NCBI RefSeq assembly: GCF_019973775.1
Contig: NZ_AP025032.1
Coordinates: 3,534,001-3,598,000 of the forward strand
Origin: Aureimonas sp. SA4125
GTDB lineage: Bacteria; Pseudomonadota; Alphaproteobacteria; Rhizobiales; Rhizobiaceae
Length of the DNA: 64,000 bases
Direction of reading: 5' to 3'
The notes beneath the pieces were generated by a model. It saw only the letters and a list, made by a program, of their open reading frames with translations. It had not been told where the DNA came from and ran no database searches. Positions 20,575-29,168 of the stretch are shown piece by piece; position 1 is the stretch's first letter, and the number at the start of each line of letters is the position of its first letter. A program made the translations under genes and the position numbers.

Positions 20575-21876
20575 ATGATGCGACGCCAGGCGACGGACAT
20601 CGAGGCTGCATTCAGCGAGTTGGGCAGCGACCTTGGCAGCGCGCTTGCATCGCCCGGCCGCGAGCGCCGGCCCTCCACTCGGCTGAGGCAAGCCGTGCAC
20701 AGGAGGGGCCTCTGGTCACGCGAGGGCTTTCTGGAGCGCGCCTTCACCACCATATTCAGCGGCCTCGTCTACCCCCAGATCTGGGAGGACCCGGTCGTCG
20801 ATCTCGAGGCGCTGGAGCTCGGGCCGGACAAGCGGCTGATCACCATCGCCTCCGGCGGCTGCAACGTGATGAGCTACCTGACCGCCGACCCGAAGGAGAT
20901 CATCGCCGTCGACCTCAATGCCCATCACGTGGCGCTGACCCGGCTGAAGCTTGCCGGCGCACGGCGTTTCCCGAACTACGCGACCTTCTTCCGCTTCTTC
21001 GGCCGCGCCGACGAGGCCGCCAATATCGGCGCCTACCGGACCTTCGTGCAGGCCGCCCTCGACCCCGAAACTGCCGCTTACTGGGACCGCCGCGATCTGG
21101 CGCGGCGACCGCGCGTCAGGCTGTTCACGCAGAACATCTACCGGCACGGCGTTCTCGGTCGCTTCATCAAGCTCAGCCATGTCGGCGCGCGCCTCGCCGG
21201 CGTGCCGCTGCAGCCCCTGACCGAGATGCGCGGCATCGCCGAGCAGCAGGCCTATTTCGACAAGGTGATCGCGCCCTTCTTCGATCGCCCGACGGTCAGA
21301 TGGCTGACATCGCTGAAGGCCTCGCTCTTCGGCCTCGGCATTCCCCCGGCGCAGTATGAAGCGCTGGCCGGTGACGCCGTGATGGCCGACGTCCTGAAAC
21401 AGCGGCTGGAAAAGCTGATCTGCGGCTTTCCGATGGACGAGAACTATTTCACCCATCAGGCGCTCGGCCGGGCCTATGCGCCGGGCGATGCGGGGCCGCT
21501 GCCGCTTTATCTGCAGAGCGCCCACTTTGCCGACATCGCCGCGCGGGCGCACCGGGTCTCGGTGATCCGGCAGTCCTTCACCGAGCGGCTGCAGGCGGAA
21601 GCGGACGGAAGCCTCGACGGCTACGTCCTTCTGGACGCGCAGGACTGGATGACCGACAGCCAGCTCAACGATCTCTGGCGCGAGATCACCCGCACCGCCC
21701 GGCCCGGCGCCCGCGTGATCTTCCGCACCGCCGGCGAGGCGACGATCCTGCCGGGCCGCGTCGAGGACGCCGTCCTTGCCCGGTGGGACTATCGGCGCGA
21801 ACAGTCGGAAGACCTCTGCCGCCGCGACCGCTCGGCCATCTATGGCGGCTTCCATCTCTACGTCCGGCAGGCATGA
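20575..21876 (+). CDS. btaA: S-adenosylmethionine:diacylglycerol 3-amino-3-carboxypropyltransferase
   Basis: First enzyme of betaine lipid (DGTS) synthesis: moves the aminocarboxypropyl group of SAM onto diacylglycerol to form diacylglycerylhomoserine. The 433-aa DUF3419 protein shows typical blocks FSGLVYPQIWEDPVVDLEA near 60-78, ITIASGGCNVMSYL near 90, and AVDLNAHHVAL. Two ATGs (20575, 20578) are adjacent behind GAGGG. The stop overlaps the btaB start (ATGA). The Pho box upstream implies expression under low phosphate, so that phospholipids can be replaced by phosphorus-free lipids. Confidence 0.94.
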   Translation: MMRRQATDIEAAFSELGSDLGSALASPGRERRPSTRLRQAVHRRGLWSREGFLERAFTTIFSGLVYPQIWEDPVVDLEALELGPDKRLITIASGGCNVMSYLTADPKEIIAVDLNAHHVALTRLKLAGARRFPNYATFFRFFGRADEAANIGAYRTFVQAALDPETAAYWDRRDLARRPRVRLFTQNIYRHGVLGRFIKLSHVGARLAGVPLQPLTEMRGIAEQQAYFDKVIAPFFDRPTVRWLTSLKASLFGLGIPPAQYEALAGDAVMADVLKQRLEKLICGFPMDENYFTHQALGRAYAPGDAGPLPLYLQSAHFADIAARAHRVSVIRQSFTERLQAEADGSLDGYVLLDAQDWMTDSQLNDLWREITRTARPGARVIFRTAGEATILPGRVEDAVLARWDYRREQSEDLCRRDRSAIYGGFHLYVRQA

Positions 21877-22556
21877 CCGCCGAGCCGCCCAGCATGCCGG
21901 CGAATCTCGGGCATCCCGGCCATTCCGGGCTGATGGACGCGGTCTACGGACGCCAGCGCCACATCTACGACGTCACGCGCAAGTTCTATCTGCTCGGCCG
22001 CGACCGGCTGATCGCCGACCTCGCGCCGTCCCCCGGCGACACCGTGCTCGAGATCGGCTGCGGCACCGGTCGCAACCTGATCCTCACCGCGCGGCGCTAC
22101 CCGCAGGCCCGCCTCTTCGGCATCGACATCTCCGAGGCGATGCTGGAAACAGCCCGCGCCAACATCGCCAAAGCGGGTCTTGCCGGCCAGATCACGCTGG
22201 CGCGCGCCGACGCGACGGCGTTTTCGCCGGACGCCCTGTTCGGCCTGCCTGCCTTCGACCGCGTCTTCATTTCCTATGCCGTGTCGATGATCCCGGCCTG
22301 GCAGGCGGCGATCGCCGCCGCCGCCGGCGTCCTTGCTCCGGCAGGAAGTCTGCACATCGTCGATTTCGGCCAACAGGAGCGCCTGCCGCCCGTGGCCCGC
22401 CGCCTGCTGCAGGCCTGGCTCCGCCGCTTCCATGTCACCCCCCGCGCCGACCTGGCCGCCGTGCTCGGCGATCTGGCCGCGCGGCACCAAGGGCGGCTCG
22501 CCGAGCAGAGGCTCCATCGCGGCTATGCCTGGCTGTTTGCCCTGCGCCTCGGCTGA
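21873..22556 (+). CDS. btaB: Diacylglycerylhomoserine N-methyltransferase
   Basis: Class I SAM-dependent methyltransferase of 227 aa that would carry out the three N-methylations completing DGTS. SAM motif I is LEIGCGTGRNL near residue 65; FGIDISEAML (motif II) and DRVFISYAVSMIP follow. ATG 21873 overlaps the btaA stop, fixing the start and operon. Identity as BtaB rather than another small methyltransferase rests on this adjacency and on the N-terminal YGRQRHIYDVTRKFYLLGRD block typical of BtaB. Confidence 0.92.
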   Translation: MTAEPPSMPANLGHPGHSGLMDAVYGRQRHIYDVTRKFYLLGRDRLIADLAPSPGDTVLEIGCGTGRNLILTARRYPQARLFGIDISEAMLETARANIAKAGLAGQITLARADATAFSPDALFGLPAFDRVFISYAVSMIPAWQAAIAAAAGVLAPAGSLHIVDFGQQERLPPVARRLLQAWLRRFHVTPRADLAAVLGDLAARHQGRLAEQRLHRGYAWLFALRLG

Positions 22557-22765
22557 AGCAAGCGCTGCCCGCAACCATGGCGTATCGGGCGGGTACCGCG
22601 CCGGGAGCGCATCACCGCCACGATAAATATGTCACACATGCCTGGCAGCACGGCGACCCCTCCCGATTTCGCGCCGTTACTTGATCTCGCGCAAAGCCGA
22701 GGCGTCACGGAGCTGTGATCGGTGCCCCCAGGCACGAAGCCGGTTGCATTGCGAGGGAACATCAC

Positions 22766-23440
22766 ATGGCGAACACGACGAAGCGGAGCTGGGCCATCCT
22801 GGCCGCGATCTTCCTGACGGCGGCGCCTGCCGTGGCTGCGGACGTCTTTGTCCCGGTCGCCCCCGAAGCCACCACGGCCCGCAACCCCTGGCAGGTCCGC
22901 GTCCGGGCGCTCGGTGTGATCACCCAGGACGAGGGCAGCGTCGACGGCATTCCGGATTCGGATCTTTCATACTCCGACACCATCACGCCCGAACTCGACA
23001 TCAGCTACTACTTCACACCGAACATCGCCGCCGAACTCGTGCTCGGGACGACCTATGCCAATGTCCACACCGACGGCTCGATCGCCGGTCTCGGCAAGGT
23101 CGGCAAGACCTGGCTGCTGCCTCCGACGCTGACACTGCAGTATCACTTCACCGATTTCGGCGCCTTCCAGCCCTATGTCGGCGCCGGCGTGAACTACACC
23201 ATGTTCTACAGCCAGTCGGATGCCGGTGCCTTCACCGACATGGACATCGAGGACACCTTCGGCGGGGCGCTGCAGGTCGGTTTCGACTACATGCTCGACG
23301 CGCACTGGGGCTTCAACGTCGACGCCAAGAAGCTGTTTCTCGAGCCGGATTGGACCGCCAATCTCGGCACAACGAAGCTTTCCGGAACGGCCAAGCTCAA
23401 TCCCTGGCTGATCGGCACCGGCGTCACCTATCGCTTCTAA
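22766..23440 (+). CDS. OmpW-family outer membrane protein
   Basis: A 224-aa small beta-barrel porin with a signal peptide cleaved near AVAADVF. OmpW signatures seen are WQVRVRALGV after the signal, PELDISYYFTPNIAAEL, and the C-terminal PWLIGTGVTYRF ending in Phe, needed for barrel assembly. ATG 22766 follows GAGGGAA. OmpW proteins form narrow hydrophobic channels and are often linked to stress or iron/oxygen status; the role here is unknown. The 209 bp upstream holds no other gene. Confidence 0.9.
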   Translation: MANTTKRSWAILAAIFLTAAPAVAADVFVPVAPEATTARNPWQVRVRALGVITQDEGSVDGIPDSDLSYSDTITPELDISYYFTPNIAAELVLGTTYANVHTDGSIAGLGKVGKTWLLPPTLTLQYHFTDFGAFQPYVGAGVNYTMFYSQSDAGAFTDMDIEDTFGGALQVGFDYMLDAHWGFNVDAKKLFLEPDWTANLGTTKLSGTAKLNPWLIGTGVTYRF

Positions 23441-23460
23441 CCCTCAGCCCTGATCTTCGG

Positions 23461-23499
23461 CCGGACCGAGGCCGCACGCGAAGCGTGGCCTCCGTCCGG
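23461..23499. terminator. Long GC-rich hairpin after the OmpW gene
   Basis: CCGGAC, GAGGCC and CACGC pair with GCGTG, GGCCTC and GTCCGG around a GAA loop, giving about 17 bp of stem with one mismatch and one bulge, 20 bp after the OmpW stop. There is no T run, so it is either a weak/bidirectional terminator for these convergent genes or an mRNA 3'-end stabiliser. Confidence 0.5.
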
Positions 23500-23564
23500 T
23501 GCGACGGCATACCGGAATGGGCGGGGACGTCGGCGCCCGGCATGGCCAGAGCGCCTGGTGCGGT

Positions 23565-23819
23565 TCAGTCCGCGCTGGGCAGCCGGCGCATGGTGAATTC
23601 CACCTCGTCGCCGGGCAACAGGCGCCAGCTCTCGACCGAGGTCCAATAGGCGGCCTTGGGATAGCGGTCGAACCATTCCCGCGCCTTCGACCGTGCCGCA
23701 TCGCGCGGCAAGGTGTAGGTCTCGCGCACGAAGCTGTCCTCGCCCGCGGCCCGGCGACGACGGCTGTCGTCGAGCTGCCGGGCAAGGCCGGCAAGCGGCG
23801 GTCGGGAAAAGCTTTCCAT
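23565..23819 (-). CDS. 84-aa conserved-looking protein of unknown function
   Basis: Small charged soluble protein starting MESFSRPPLAGLARQLDDSRRRR and ending in FTMRRLPSAD. It contains an Arg-rich helix, then a region with aromatic residues (AREWFDRYPKAAYWTSVESWRL). No signal peptide, membrane segment or recognised domain. The frame is open much further upstream across hemF on the opposite strand, but that part is a shadow of hemF. Divergent from hemF, convergent with the OmpW gene. Coding status is supported by ordinary protein-like composition; start 23819 is the best ATG. Confidence 0.65.
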   Translation of the reverse strand: MESFSRPPLAGLARQLDDSRRRRAAGEDSFVRETYTLPRDAARSKAREWFDRYPKAAYWTSVESWRLLPGDEVEFTMRRLPSAD

Positions 23820-24057
23820 GGCGGGATCTCGTCGAGGCGTCCTCAGCCTGAAACATAGCGCCAGAGGCACGCCTTGGCGAATCGAAAGCGGCTTGATGAA
23901 AGCGGCCTCTCGGCCAGTCGCAACTCGGCCTCGATGGCCCGAAGTCTTCCGCCGCTGCGCGCTTCCTGTTAGGCGCATTGACAGGAACCGGCCGCCATCG
24001 GCGACAGTTGATCGCGCGTGACGCGTGCACCGCCGGAGCGACGCAAGGAAAGCACCC

Positions 24058-24969
24058 ATGGAACGACCCGAACTGCCGGAAGGCCTGCCTGCCGACATCG
24101 ATGCCAAGAAGGCGGCCGCCAGCGCCTGGTTCGAGGCGCTGCGCGACAAGATCTGCGCTTCCTTCGAGGCGATCGAGAACGATTTTTCTGGCGACCGGGC
24201 GCCCGCTCGCTTCGAACGGACCCCGTGGACGCGCGGCGAGACCCCGGAGGAAGGTGGCGGCGGCGTGATGTCGATGATGCATGGTGAGGTCTTCGAGAAA
24301 GTCGGCGTGCACACCTCGACCGTCCATGGCGAATTCTCGCCCGAATTCCGCCAGCAGATTCCTGGCGCGGACGAAAATCCCAGTTTCTGGGCGTCGGGCA
24401 TCTCGCTGATCGCCCATCCGCGCAATCCGAACGTGCCGGCCGTGCACATGAACACCCGCATGGTCGTCACATCCAGACAGTGGTTCGGCGGCGGCGCTGA
24501 CCTGACACCGGTACTCGACCGGCGGCGCACGCAGGAGGACCCGGACACCCAGGCGTTCCACCGCGCGCTGAAATTCGTCTGCGACCGGCATGTCGCCGTG
24601 GCCGACCACCAGCGCTTCAAGGAATGGTGCGACGAGTACTTCTTCCTACCGCACCGCAACGAGGCGCGCGGGGTCGGCGGCATCTTCTACGACTGGCTGC
24701 ATTCGCCCGAGGAGGCCGGCGGCTGGGATGCCGACTTCGCCTTCACCCGCGACGTCGGCAAGGCCTTCCTCGTGGTCTACCCGCATATCGTCCGGTTGAA
24801 CCAGCCGCGGACCTACACCGAGGTGGATCGCGAGGAACAGCTCGTCCGACGCGGTCGCTATGTCGAGTACAACCTCCTCTACGATCGCGGAACCTTGTTC
24901 GGCCTCAAAACCGGCGGCAACATTGCGTCGATCCTGTCGTCCATGCCCCCCGTCGTTAAGTGGCCCTGA
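24058..24969 (+). CDS. hemF: Oxygen-dependent coproporphyrinogen III oxidase
   Basis: Converts coproporphyrinogen III to protoporphyrinogen IX with O2 in haem synthesis. The 303-aa protein shows the family signature around [10 protein letters not shown] and [11 protein letters not shown] (about 138-160) and the C-terminal [23 protein letters not shown] 24058 follows AAGGAAAG. Single gene with its own strong terminator. Haem made here would also feed the bc1 cytochromes in this window. Confidence 0.97.
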   Translation: MERPELPEGLPADIDAKKAAASAWFEALRDKICASFEAIENDFSGDRAPARFERTPWTRGETPEEGGGGVMSMMHGEVFEKVGVHTSTVHGEFSPEFRQQIPGADENPSFWASGISLIAHPRNPNVPAVHMNTRMVVTSRQWFGGGADLTPVLDRRRTQEDPDTQAFHRALKFVCDRHVAVADHQRFKEWCDEYFFLPHRNEARGVGGIFYDWLHSPEEAGGWDADFAFTRDVGKAFLVVYPHIVRLNQPRTYTEVDREEQLVRRGRYVEYNLLYDRGTLFGLKTGGNIASILSSMPPVVKWP

Positions 24970-25033
24970 CCCGAGGCCTTAAATAATCTTCTTGGATATA
25001 TAGCAGAAGCGCCGGAGAACGGTGGCTTGCAAA

Positions 25034-25075
25034 CAGTCAATTCGATGGATCTATTCGAATTGACTGGAGTTTTTT
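25034..25075 (+). terminator. Rho-independent terminator of hemF
   Basis: A perfect 12-bp stem (CAGTCAATTCGA / TCGAATTGACTG) with a 9-nt loop, followed by GAG and six T residues, 64 bp after the hemF stop. Its AT-rich stem is unusual for this GC-rich genome. Confidence 0.88.
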
Positions 25076-25128
25076 GATTTCTCCCGGTTTATTGCGATGT
25101 GTAACGTCGCGATTCGGGAGGAATCAGC

Positions 25129-25305
25129 ATGTATGAGATGAACTGTGCAGGCGTCATTCCGGGATGTGAACGCGTCATCCGGGCCGACAGCCCGGCGGAA
25201 GTCATCAGACGCGCGGTGATGCAGGCTCGCCAGCTGGGCGTCGACAGGATCACGCCGACGATGATGGACCAGTTCCGCCAGGCGACCACGGAATTGCCGA
25301 ACTGA
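25129..25305 (+). CDS. Small DUF1059-type protein
   Basis: A 58-aa protein that begins MYEMNCAGVIPGCERVIRAD and continues with a helical segment containing EVIRRAVMQARQLG. The Cys pair (residues 6 and 13) and overall pattern match DUF1059, small soluble proteins of unknown role. GGGAGGAA lies eight bases before ATG 25129, and the gene sits between two terminators, so it is an independent transcription unit. Confidence 0.85.
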   Translation: MYEMNCAGVIPGCERVIRADSPAEVIRRAVMQARQLGVDRITPTMMDQFRQATTELPN

Positions 25306-25334
25306 ACAGGCCGTCTTGTCACGGACCTCGAACG

Positions 25335-25364
25335 AGGGGCGGGCCGCCGGTCCTGCCCCTTTTT
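25335..25364 (+). terminator. Rho-independent terminator of the DUF1059 gene
   Basis: GGGGC and GCCCC enclose an inner GC-rich hairpin (GGGCCGCCGGTCCT), followed by five T residues, 30 bp after the stop codon. Confidence 0.8.
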
Positions 25365-25440
25365 GCTGTGATGCGCTGACGATGTGAACCTCAGCGCGCC
25401 AAGCGGGAGGGTGTCGTCGTTGACAGCGGCTTCCTCAAAG

Positions 25441-26688
25441 TCAGCCCGCGGCTGGCACCATGGCAAGAAGACTGTCCTCAGACAGCCTGAAGCCGCTGTC
25501 CACCCATCGGCGCTCCAGGGTTTTCAAGACGGCTCCAAGATCACGGCCGGAAGCCATGCCGGCTTTCTGCAGATGGGTGCCGGTAATGGGAAACGACGGC
25601 CTTTCGAACGCGATGGCCGCCGCCAGAAGCCGCGACAGTGCCGCCGTTTCCGCAACGCGTCCGACGCCCTTCGCCTTTTCGACCGCCAGCGCCAGCCGCA
25701 GACGGTCGACGACGCCGCCTCGTTCATCGAAATAGAGCCGCGTACGGAGGGTCGCATCTTCCAGCGCTGAAGAAACGGGCTCGGCGGTCGCGAAAGCCAG
25801 CAGCCGGTCGCGCTCCGCATTGGACAGGCGCAGGCGCTTGGCGAGATCGGCAAGGCGCGCGGCATCCGGCGGAACGAGGCTTTCCAGCCGCAACAACGCA
25901 TCGGGGCTCCAGCCGAAATGCGTCTCGGCGTCGATCAGTCCGTGGATCGCATCGATCCCCCATTTCTCGCTCTCAGGCAGCACCAGCGACAACACGCCCG
26001 TCTGCCGCATCCACAAGAGCGCGCGCGAGGGATCGGGCGCGGCGAGGAGCTTGCGCATCTCACCCCAGATACGCTCGGCCGAGAGTTTCTCGACGCCGGC
26101 CTTCAGCCGCGTCACCGCGCGCAGACCGGCTGCATCCGGCCGTCCTTCGCCGTACCAGGCAAAAAAGCGGAAGAAGCGCAGGACGCGGAGATAGTCTTCC
26201 TCGATCCGGCTTTCGGCCTCGCCGATGAAGCGCAGCGTCCGGCTTTCGATGTCGGCAATGCCGCCGACGAGGTCGAGGATGTTTCCCTCCGCATCGCAGT
26301 AGAGCGCGTTGATGGTGAAGTCGCGCCGTTCGGCGTCCGCCGTCCAGTCGCGCCCGAATTTCACCCGGGCATGGCGGCCGTTCGTCTCGACGTCCTGGCG
26401 CAGCGTCGTCACCTCGAAGGGCCGGCCCTTCGCCACCACCGTCACCGTGCCGTGCTCGATGCCCGTCGGTACGGTCTTGAAGCCCGCGGCCCCCGCTCGC
26501 TCGATCGTCGTCTGCGGCAGGGCGGTCGTCGCGATGTCGATGTCGGCGACCGCCTGTGCGAGCAAAGTGTTGCGGATCGCGCCGCCCACCACCCGCGCCT
26601 CTTCGTCGCCCTTGCCGACAAGCGCCGAGAGCAGCGCCTGCAGCGCGGCGTCCTTCAACCAGTCGGCGTCGATCCTCGGCACTGTCAT
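25441..26688 (-). CDS. cca: CCA tRNA nucleotidyltransferase / poly(A) polymerase family
   Basis: Adds or repairs the 3' CCA of tRNAs. The 415-aa class II nucleotidyltransferase has the signature VVGGAIRNTLL near 33-43, the catalytic DIDIAT near 48-53, RRDFTINAL near 120, and the RNA-binding C-terminal helical domain. There is no HD phosphohydrolase domain, unlike E. coli Cca. The start overlaps the stop of the upstream NUDIX gene (4 bp), making a DUF1285-NUDIX-cca operon. Confidence 0.94.
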   Translation of the reverse strand: MTVPRIDADWLKDAALQALLSALVGKGDEEARVVGGAIRNTLLAQAVADIDIATTALPQTTIERAGAAGFKTVPTGIEHGTVTVVAKGRPFEVTTLRQDVETNGRHARVKFGRDWTADAERRDFTINALYCDAEGNILDLVGGIADIESRTLRFIGEAESRIEEDYLRVLRFFRFFAWYGEGRPDAAGLRAVTRLKAGVEKLSAERIWGEMRKLLAAPDPSRALLWMRQTGVLSLVLPESEKWGIDAIHGLIDAETHFGWSPDALLRLESLVPPDAARLADLAKRLRLSNAERDRLLAFATAEPVSSALEDATLRTRLYFDERGGVVDRLRLALAVEKAKGVGRVAETAALSRLLAAAIAFERPSFPITGTHLQKAGMASGRDLGAVLKTLERRWVDSGFRLSEDSLLAMVPAAG

Positions 26689-27320
26689 GCGTAGAGCCTT
26701 TCGTAGAGCGCGCGGATGATGCCCGCCGTGACGCCCCAGATATGTCGGTTCTCGAAGGGCATGATGTAATAGGAGCGTTCGCGTCCCTGCCAGATCCGGC
26801 TTTCGCGGGCATGGTTGGCGGAATCCATGAGAAAGCCGAGCGGCACTTCAAAGACGTCCGCGACCTCGTCGGGGTTCGGCCGCAGCGTGAAACCGGGGCG
26901 CACGAGGCCGATCACCGGCGTGATGCGAAAGCCGGTGGTGGTGAGATAGCGCGGCAGCCGGCCGATCGTCTCGACGAAGTCGGGCGAGAGCGCGATCTCT
27001 TCCGAACTTTCGCGCAAGGCAGCCGCCTCAACCGAGGCATCGCCCGGATCGACCGAGCCGCCGGGAAAGGCGATCTGGCCGGAATGCTGCCTGAGATGGC
27101 CCGCCCGCGTCGTCAGGATCATTCCCGCGCCCTCAGGTCGATCCACGATCGGCACCAGGACCGCCGCCTCGCGCGCGCCCTGCCGCTCGACGAGTTGCTC
27201 GAGGTCGGGATTGAGCACGTGGTCGCCGACGTCGTTGCCCGGCACGTCGAGGCCGGCGCCGAGGACACGCGTGCGCAGATCCACCGCGCTGAAGGTGTCG
27301 AACCGCGGCGTCGGCATCAT
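26685..27320 (-). CDS. NUDIX hydrolase, probable CoA pyrophosphatase (NudL type)
   Basis: A 211-aa protein with a NUDIX box within GGSVDPGDASVEAAALRES followed by SEEI (about 88-110). The preceding HLRQHSGQIAFPGG is typical of the NudL/YeaB branch that cleaves coenzyme A. Second gene of the DUF1285-NUDIX-cca operon, overlapping both neighbours by 4 bp. Specificity for CoA is inferred from family resemblance. Confidence 0.88.
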   Translation of the reverse strand: MMPTPRFDTFSAVDLRTRVLGAGLDVPGNDVGDHVLNPDLEQLVERQGAREAAVLVPIVDRPEGAGMILTTRAGHLRQHSGQIAFPGGSVDPGDASVEAAALRESSEEIALSPDFVETIGRLPRYLTTTGFRITPVIGLVRPGFTLRPNPDEVADVFEVPLGFLMDSANHARESRIWQGRERSYYIMPFENRHIWGVTAGIIRALYERLYA

Positions 27321-27982
27321 TCCGGCGCCTCGTCCGCAACCTCGCCCCAGGCCCCGTCCGGCAGAAAAAAGCGCGCGCCGCGGGAGGCGACGAAGCCGCG
27401 TCGGTCATCGCCGGTCTCGATCAGGTCGGCAAGGTCGAAGGCCAGAGGACGGGTCAGCCGCGCGTCGAGCCGGCCGCGGACGCGGACATAGGGCGTGAAG
27501 GCGCCGGAGGCCGGGTCGATGACGAAGCGCAAGGGATGCTCTGCGTCGGCGTTAACGACATCGCCGACATTGGTGCGAAAGGTAAGGGCCGGCGCCGCAC
27601 CACGTGTATCCCGGTCCATCTCCACGGCGAGGAAGGGGACGTCTTCGACGGCGATGCTGAGCTTTTCCACCGGCGTGACGAGATAGGTTGAACCATCGTC
27701 GTCCCTGCGCAGGACCGAGCTGAAAAGCCGCACCAGCGCCGGGCGGGAAATGGGCGTTCCCTGATAGGTCCAGGACCCGTCGAAGAGAATGCGCATCTCG
27801 CTGTCGCCGCAGAAGGGCGGGTTCCAGCGGTCTACCGGCGGGGCTCCCTTGCCGGCGCGCTCGGCCCGCATGACCAGAGCGGCAAGTCCGGGCGAAAGCG
27901 CGTGGCGATCCTCGGTGATGGCGGCTCTCCTGTTGCAGCGCACGCTCACGTGAGCGGCTGGCGACGGCGAAGTGTCTGACAC
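27317..27982 (-). CDS. DUF1285 domain protein
   Basis: A 221-aa cytosolic protein of the DUF1285 family, unknown function. Typical stretches are PPVDRWNPPFCGDSEMRI, WTYQGTPISRPALVRLFSSV, then DDDGSTYLVTPVEKL. First gene of the operon with the NUDIX gene and cca, and divergent from the MoxR operon. The GTG at 27982 is used; a GTG nearer to VRCNRRAAI is a possible later start. No clear ribosome-binding site. Confidence 0.88.
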   Translation of the reverse strand: MSDTSPSPAAHVSVRCNRRAAITEDRHALSPGLAALVMRAERAGKGAPPVDRWNPPFCGDSEMRILFDGSWTYQGTPISRPALVRLFSSVLRRDDDGSTYLVTPVEKLSIAVEDVPFLAVEMDRDTRGAAPALTFRTNVGDVVNADAEHPLRFVIDPASGAFTPYVRVRGRLDARLTRPLAFDLADLIETGDDRRGFVASRGARFFLPDGAWGEVADEAPE

Positions 27983-28019
27983 GTCTTATTTTAGCCCGCC
28001 TTCGCAGTCACGAAATAGT

Positions 28020-28068
28020 TGTGCCATGGCTGCTTGCCAGGATGCCCCCTGCCCGATTTCATGGCACA
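28020..28068. promoter_or_regulatory. 9-bp inverted repeat in the DUF1285-MoxR intergenic region
   Basis: TGTGCCATG (28020-28028) and its exact complement CATGGCACA (28060-28068) flank 31 bp in the 162-bp divergent gap. The arms are too far apart for a good terminator but could be paired operator sites for a dimeric regulator controlling one or both operons. Candidate only. Confidence 0.3.
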
Positions 28069-28144
28069 GACGCCAAGGCCCGCGCGCCCGCCTCGTTTCG
28101 ATACACGGGCAGCACCGAGGCCGGCAAGGAACGGAGAACTCCCG

Positions 28145-29161
28145 ATGACGATGCACGCGCCCCAGGACGCCGCCCTCGACGGCGAGGCGATCGTTGCTTT
28201 GGCCGAGAGCGCCCTTGCCGACATCGCCCGCGTGAAGGAATCCGTCGGTCGCGTCATCTTCGGCCAGGAGAGCGTCGTCGAGCAGACCGTCATCGCGATC
28301 CTTGCCGGTGGCCATGCGCTTCTCGTCGGCGTTCCCGGCCTTGCCAAGACCAAGCTCGTCGACACGCTCGGCATCGCGCTCGGCCTCGACGCCAAGCGCA
28401 TCCAGTTCACGCCGGACCTCATGCCATCCGACATCGTCGGCTCCGAGGTGATGGACCAGGACGAGACCGGAAGGCGTTCCTTCCGATTCATTCGTGGCCC
28501 GGTCTTCGCGCAGCTGCTGATGGCCGACGAGATCAACCGCGCTTCGCCGCGCACGCAGTCGGCGCTCCTGCAGTCGATGCAGGAATACCACGTCACGGTC
28601 GCCGGCGAGCGCCACGACCTGCCGGCGCCTTTCCATGTGCTGGCCACGCAGAACCCGCTGGAGCAGGAGGGCACCTATCCCCTGCCCGAGGCGCAGCTCG
28701 ACCGCTTCCTGATGCAGGTCGACGTCGCCTATCCCGACATCGACGCCGAGCGCCGGATCCTGATCGAGACGACGGGCGGAAGCGAGCAGAAGGCGCTGCC
28801 GGTGCTGACCGCGGCGCGGCTGCGCGAGATCCAGTCGCTCGTCCGCCGCATGCCGGTGCCCGAAAGCGTCGTCGAGGCGATCCTGGCGCTCGTCCGCTCG
28901 GCCCGCCCCGGCCATGGCAACAAGGAGGCCGACGCGCACATCGCCTGGGGTCCCGGACCGCGCGCCAGCCAGTCGCTGATGACCTGCGTGCGCGCCCGCG
29001 CGCTCTACGAGGGCCGTCTCGCGCCGTCGATCGACGATGTGATCGCGCTCGCCGAGCCGATCCTGCAGCATCGCATGGCCCTGAACTTTGCCGCACGTGC
29101 CGAGGGCATGAGCGTGCGCGACGTTATCGCCGCGCTGAAGCGAGATGCGGCGAAGGGCTGA
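28145..29161 (+). CDS. MoxR-family AAA+ ATPase
   Basis: A 338-aa AAA+ chaperone-like ATPase. Walker A GVPGLAKTKLVDT (about 58-70), Walker B LLMADEINRASP (about 122-133), sensor 1 VLATQNPLEQEGTYPLPEAQ and a C-terminal lid are present. MoxR proteins work with VWA or DUF58 partners, probably to remodel or mature protein complexes. The start is ATG 28145 behind GGAACGGAG; the longer open frame is not family-like. First gene of a four-gene operon. Confidence 0.93.
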   Translation: MTMHAPQDAALDGEAIVALAESALADIARVKESVGRVIFGQESVVEQTVIAILAGGHALLVGVPGLAKTKLVDTLGIALGLDAKRIQFTPDLMPSDIVGSEVMDQDETGRRSFRFIRGPVFAQLLMADEINRASPRTQSALLQSMQEYHVTVAGERHDLPAPFHVLATQNPLEQEGTYPLPEAQLDRFLMQVDVAYPDIDAERRILIETTGGSEQKALPVLTAARLREIQSLVRRMPVPESVVEAILALVRSARPGHGNKEADAHIAWGPGPRASQSLMTCVRARALYEGRLAPSIDDVIALAEPILQHRMALNFAARAEGMSVRDVIAALKRDAAKG

Positions 29162-29168
29162 ATCCGGG

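Noticed and set aside
22683..22697. Possible FNR-type site (TTGATCTCGCGCAA) upstream of the OmpW gene
   Set aside because: The right half-site has two mismatches and such 14-bp near-matches are common by chance.
25034..25075. Inverted repeat CAGTCAATTCGA considered as a mobile-element end or operator
   Set aside because: It is followed by a T run and sits just after hemF, so terminator is the simpler reading.
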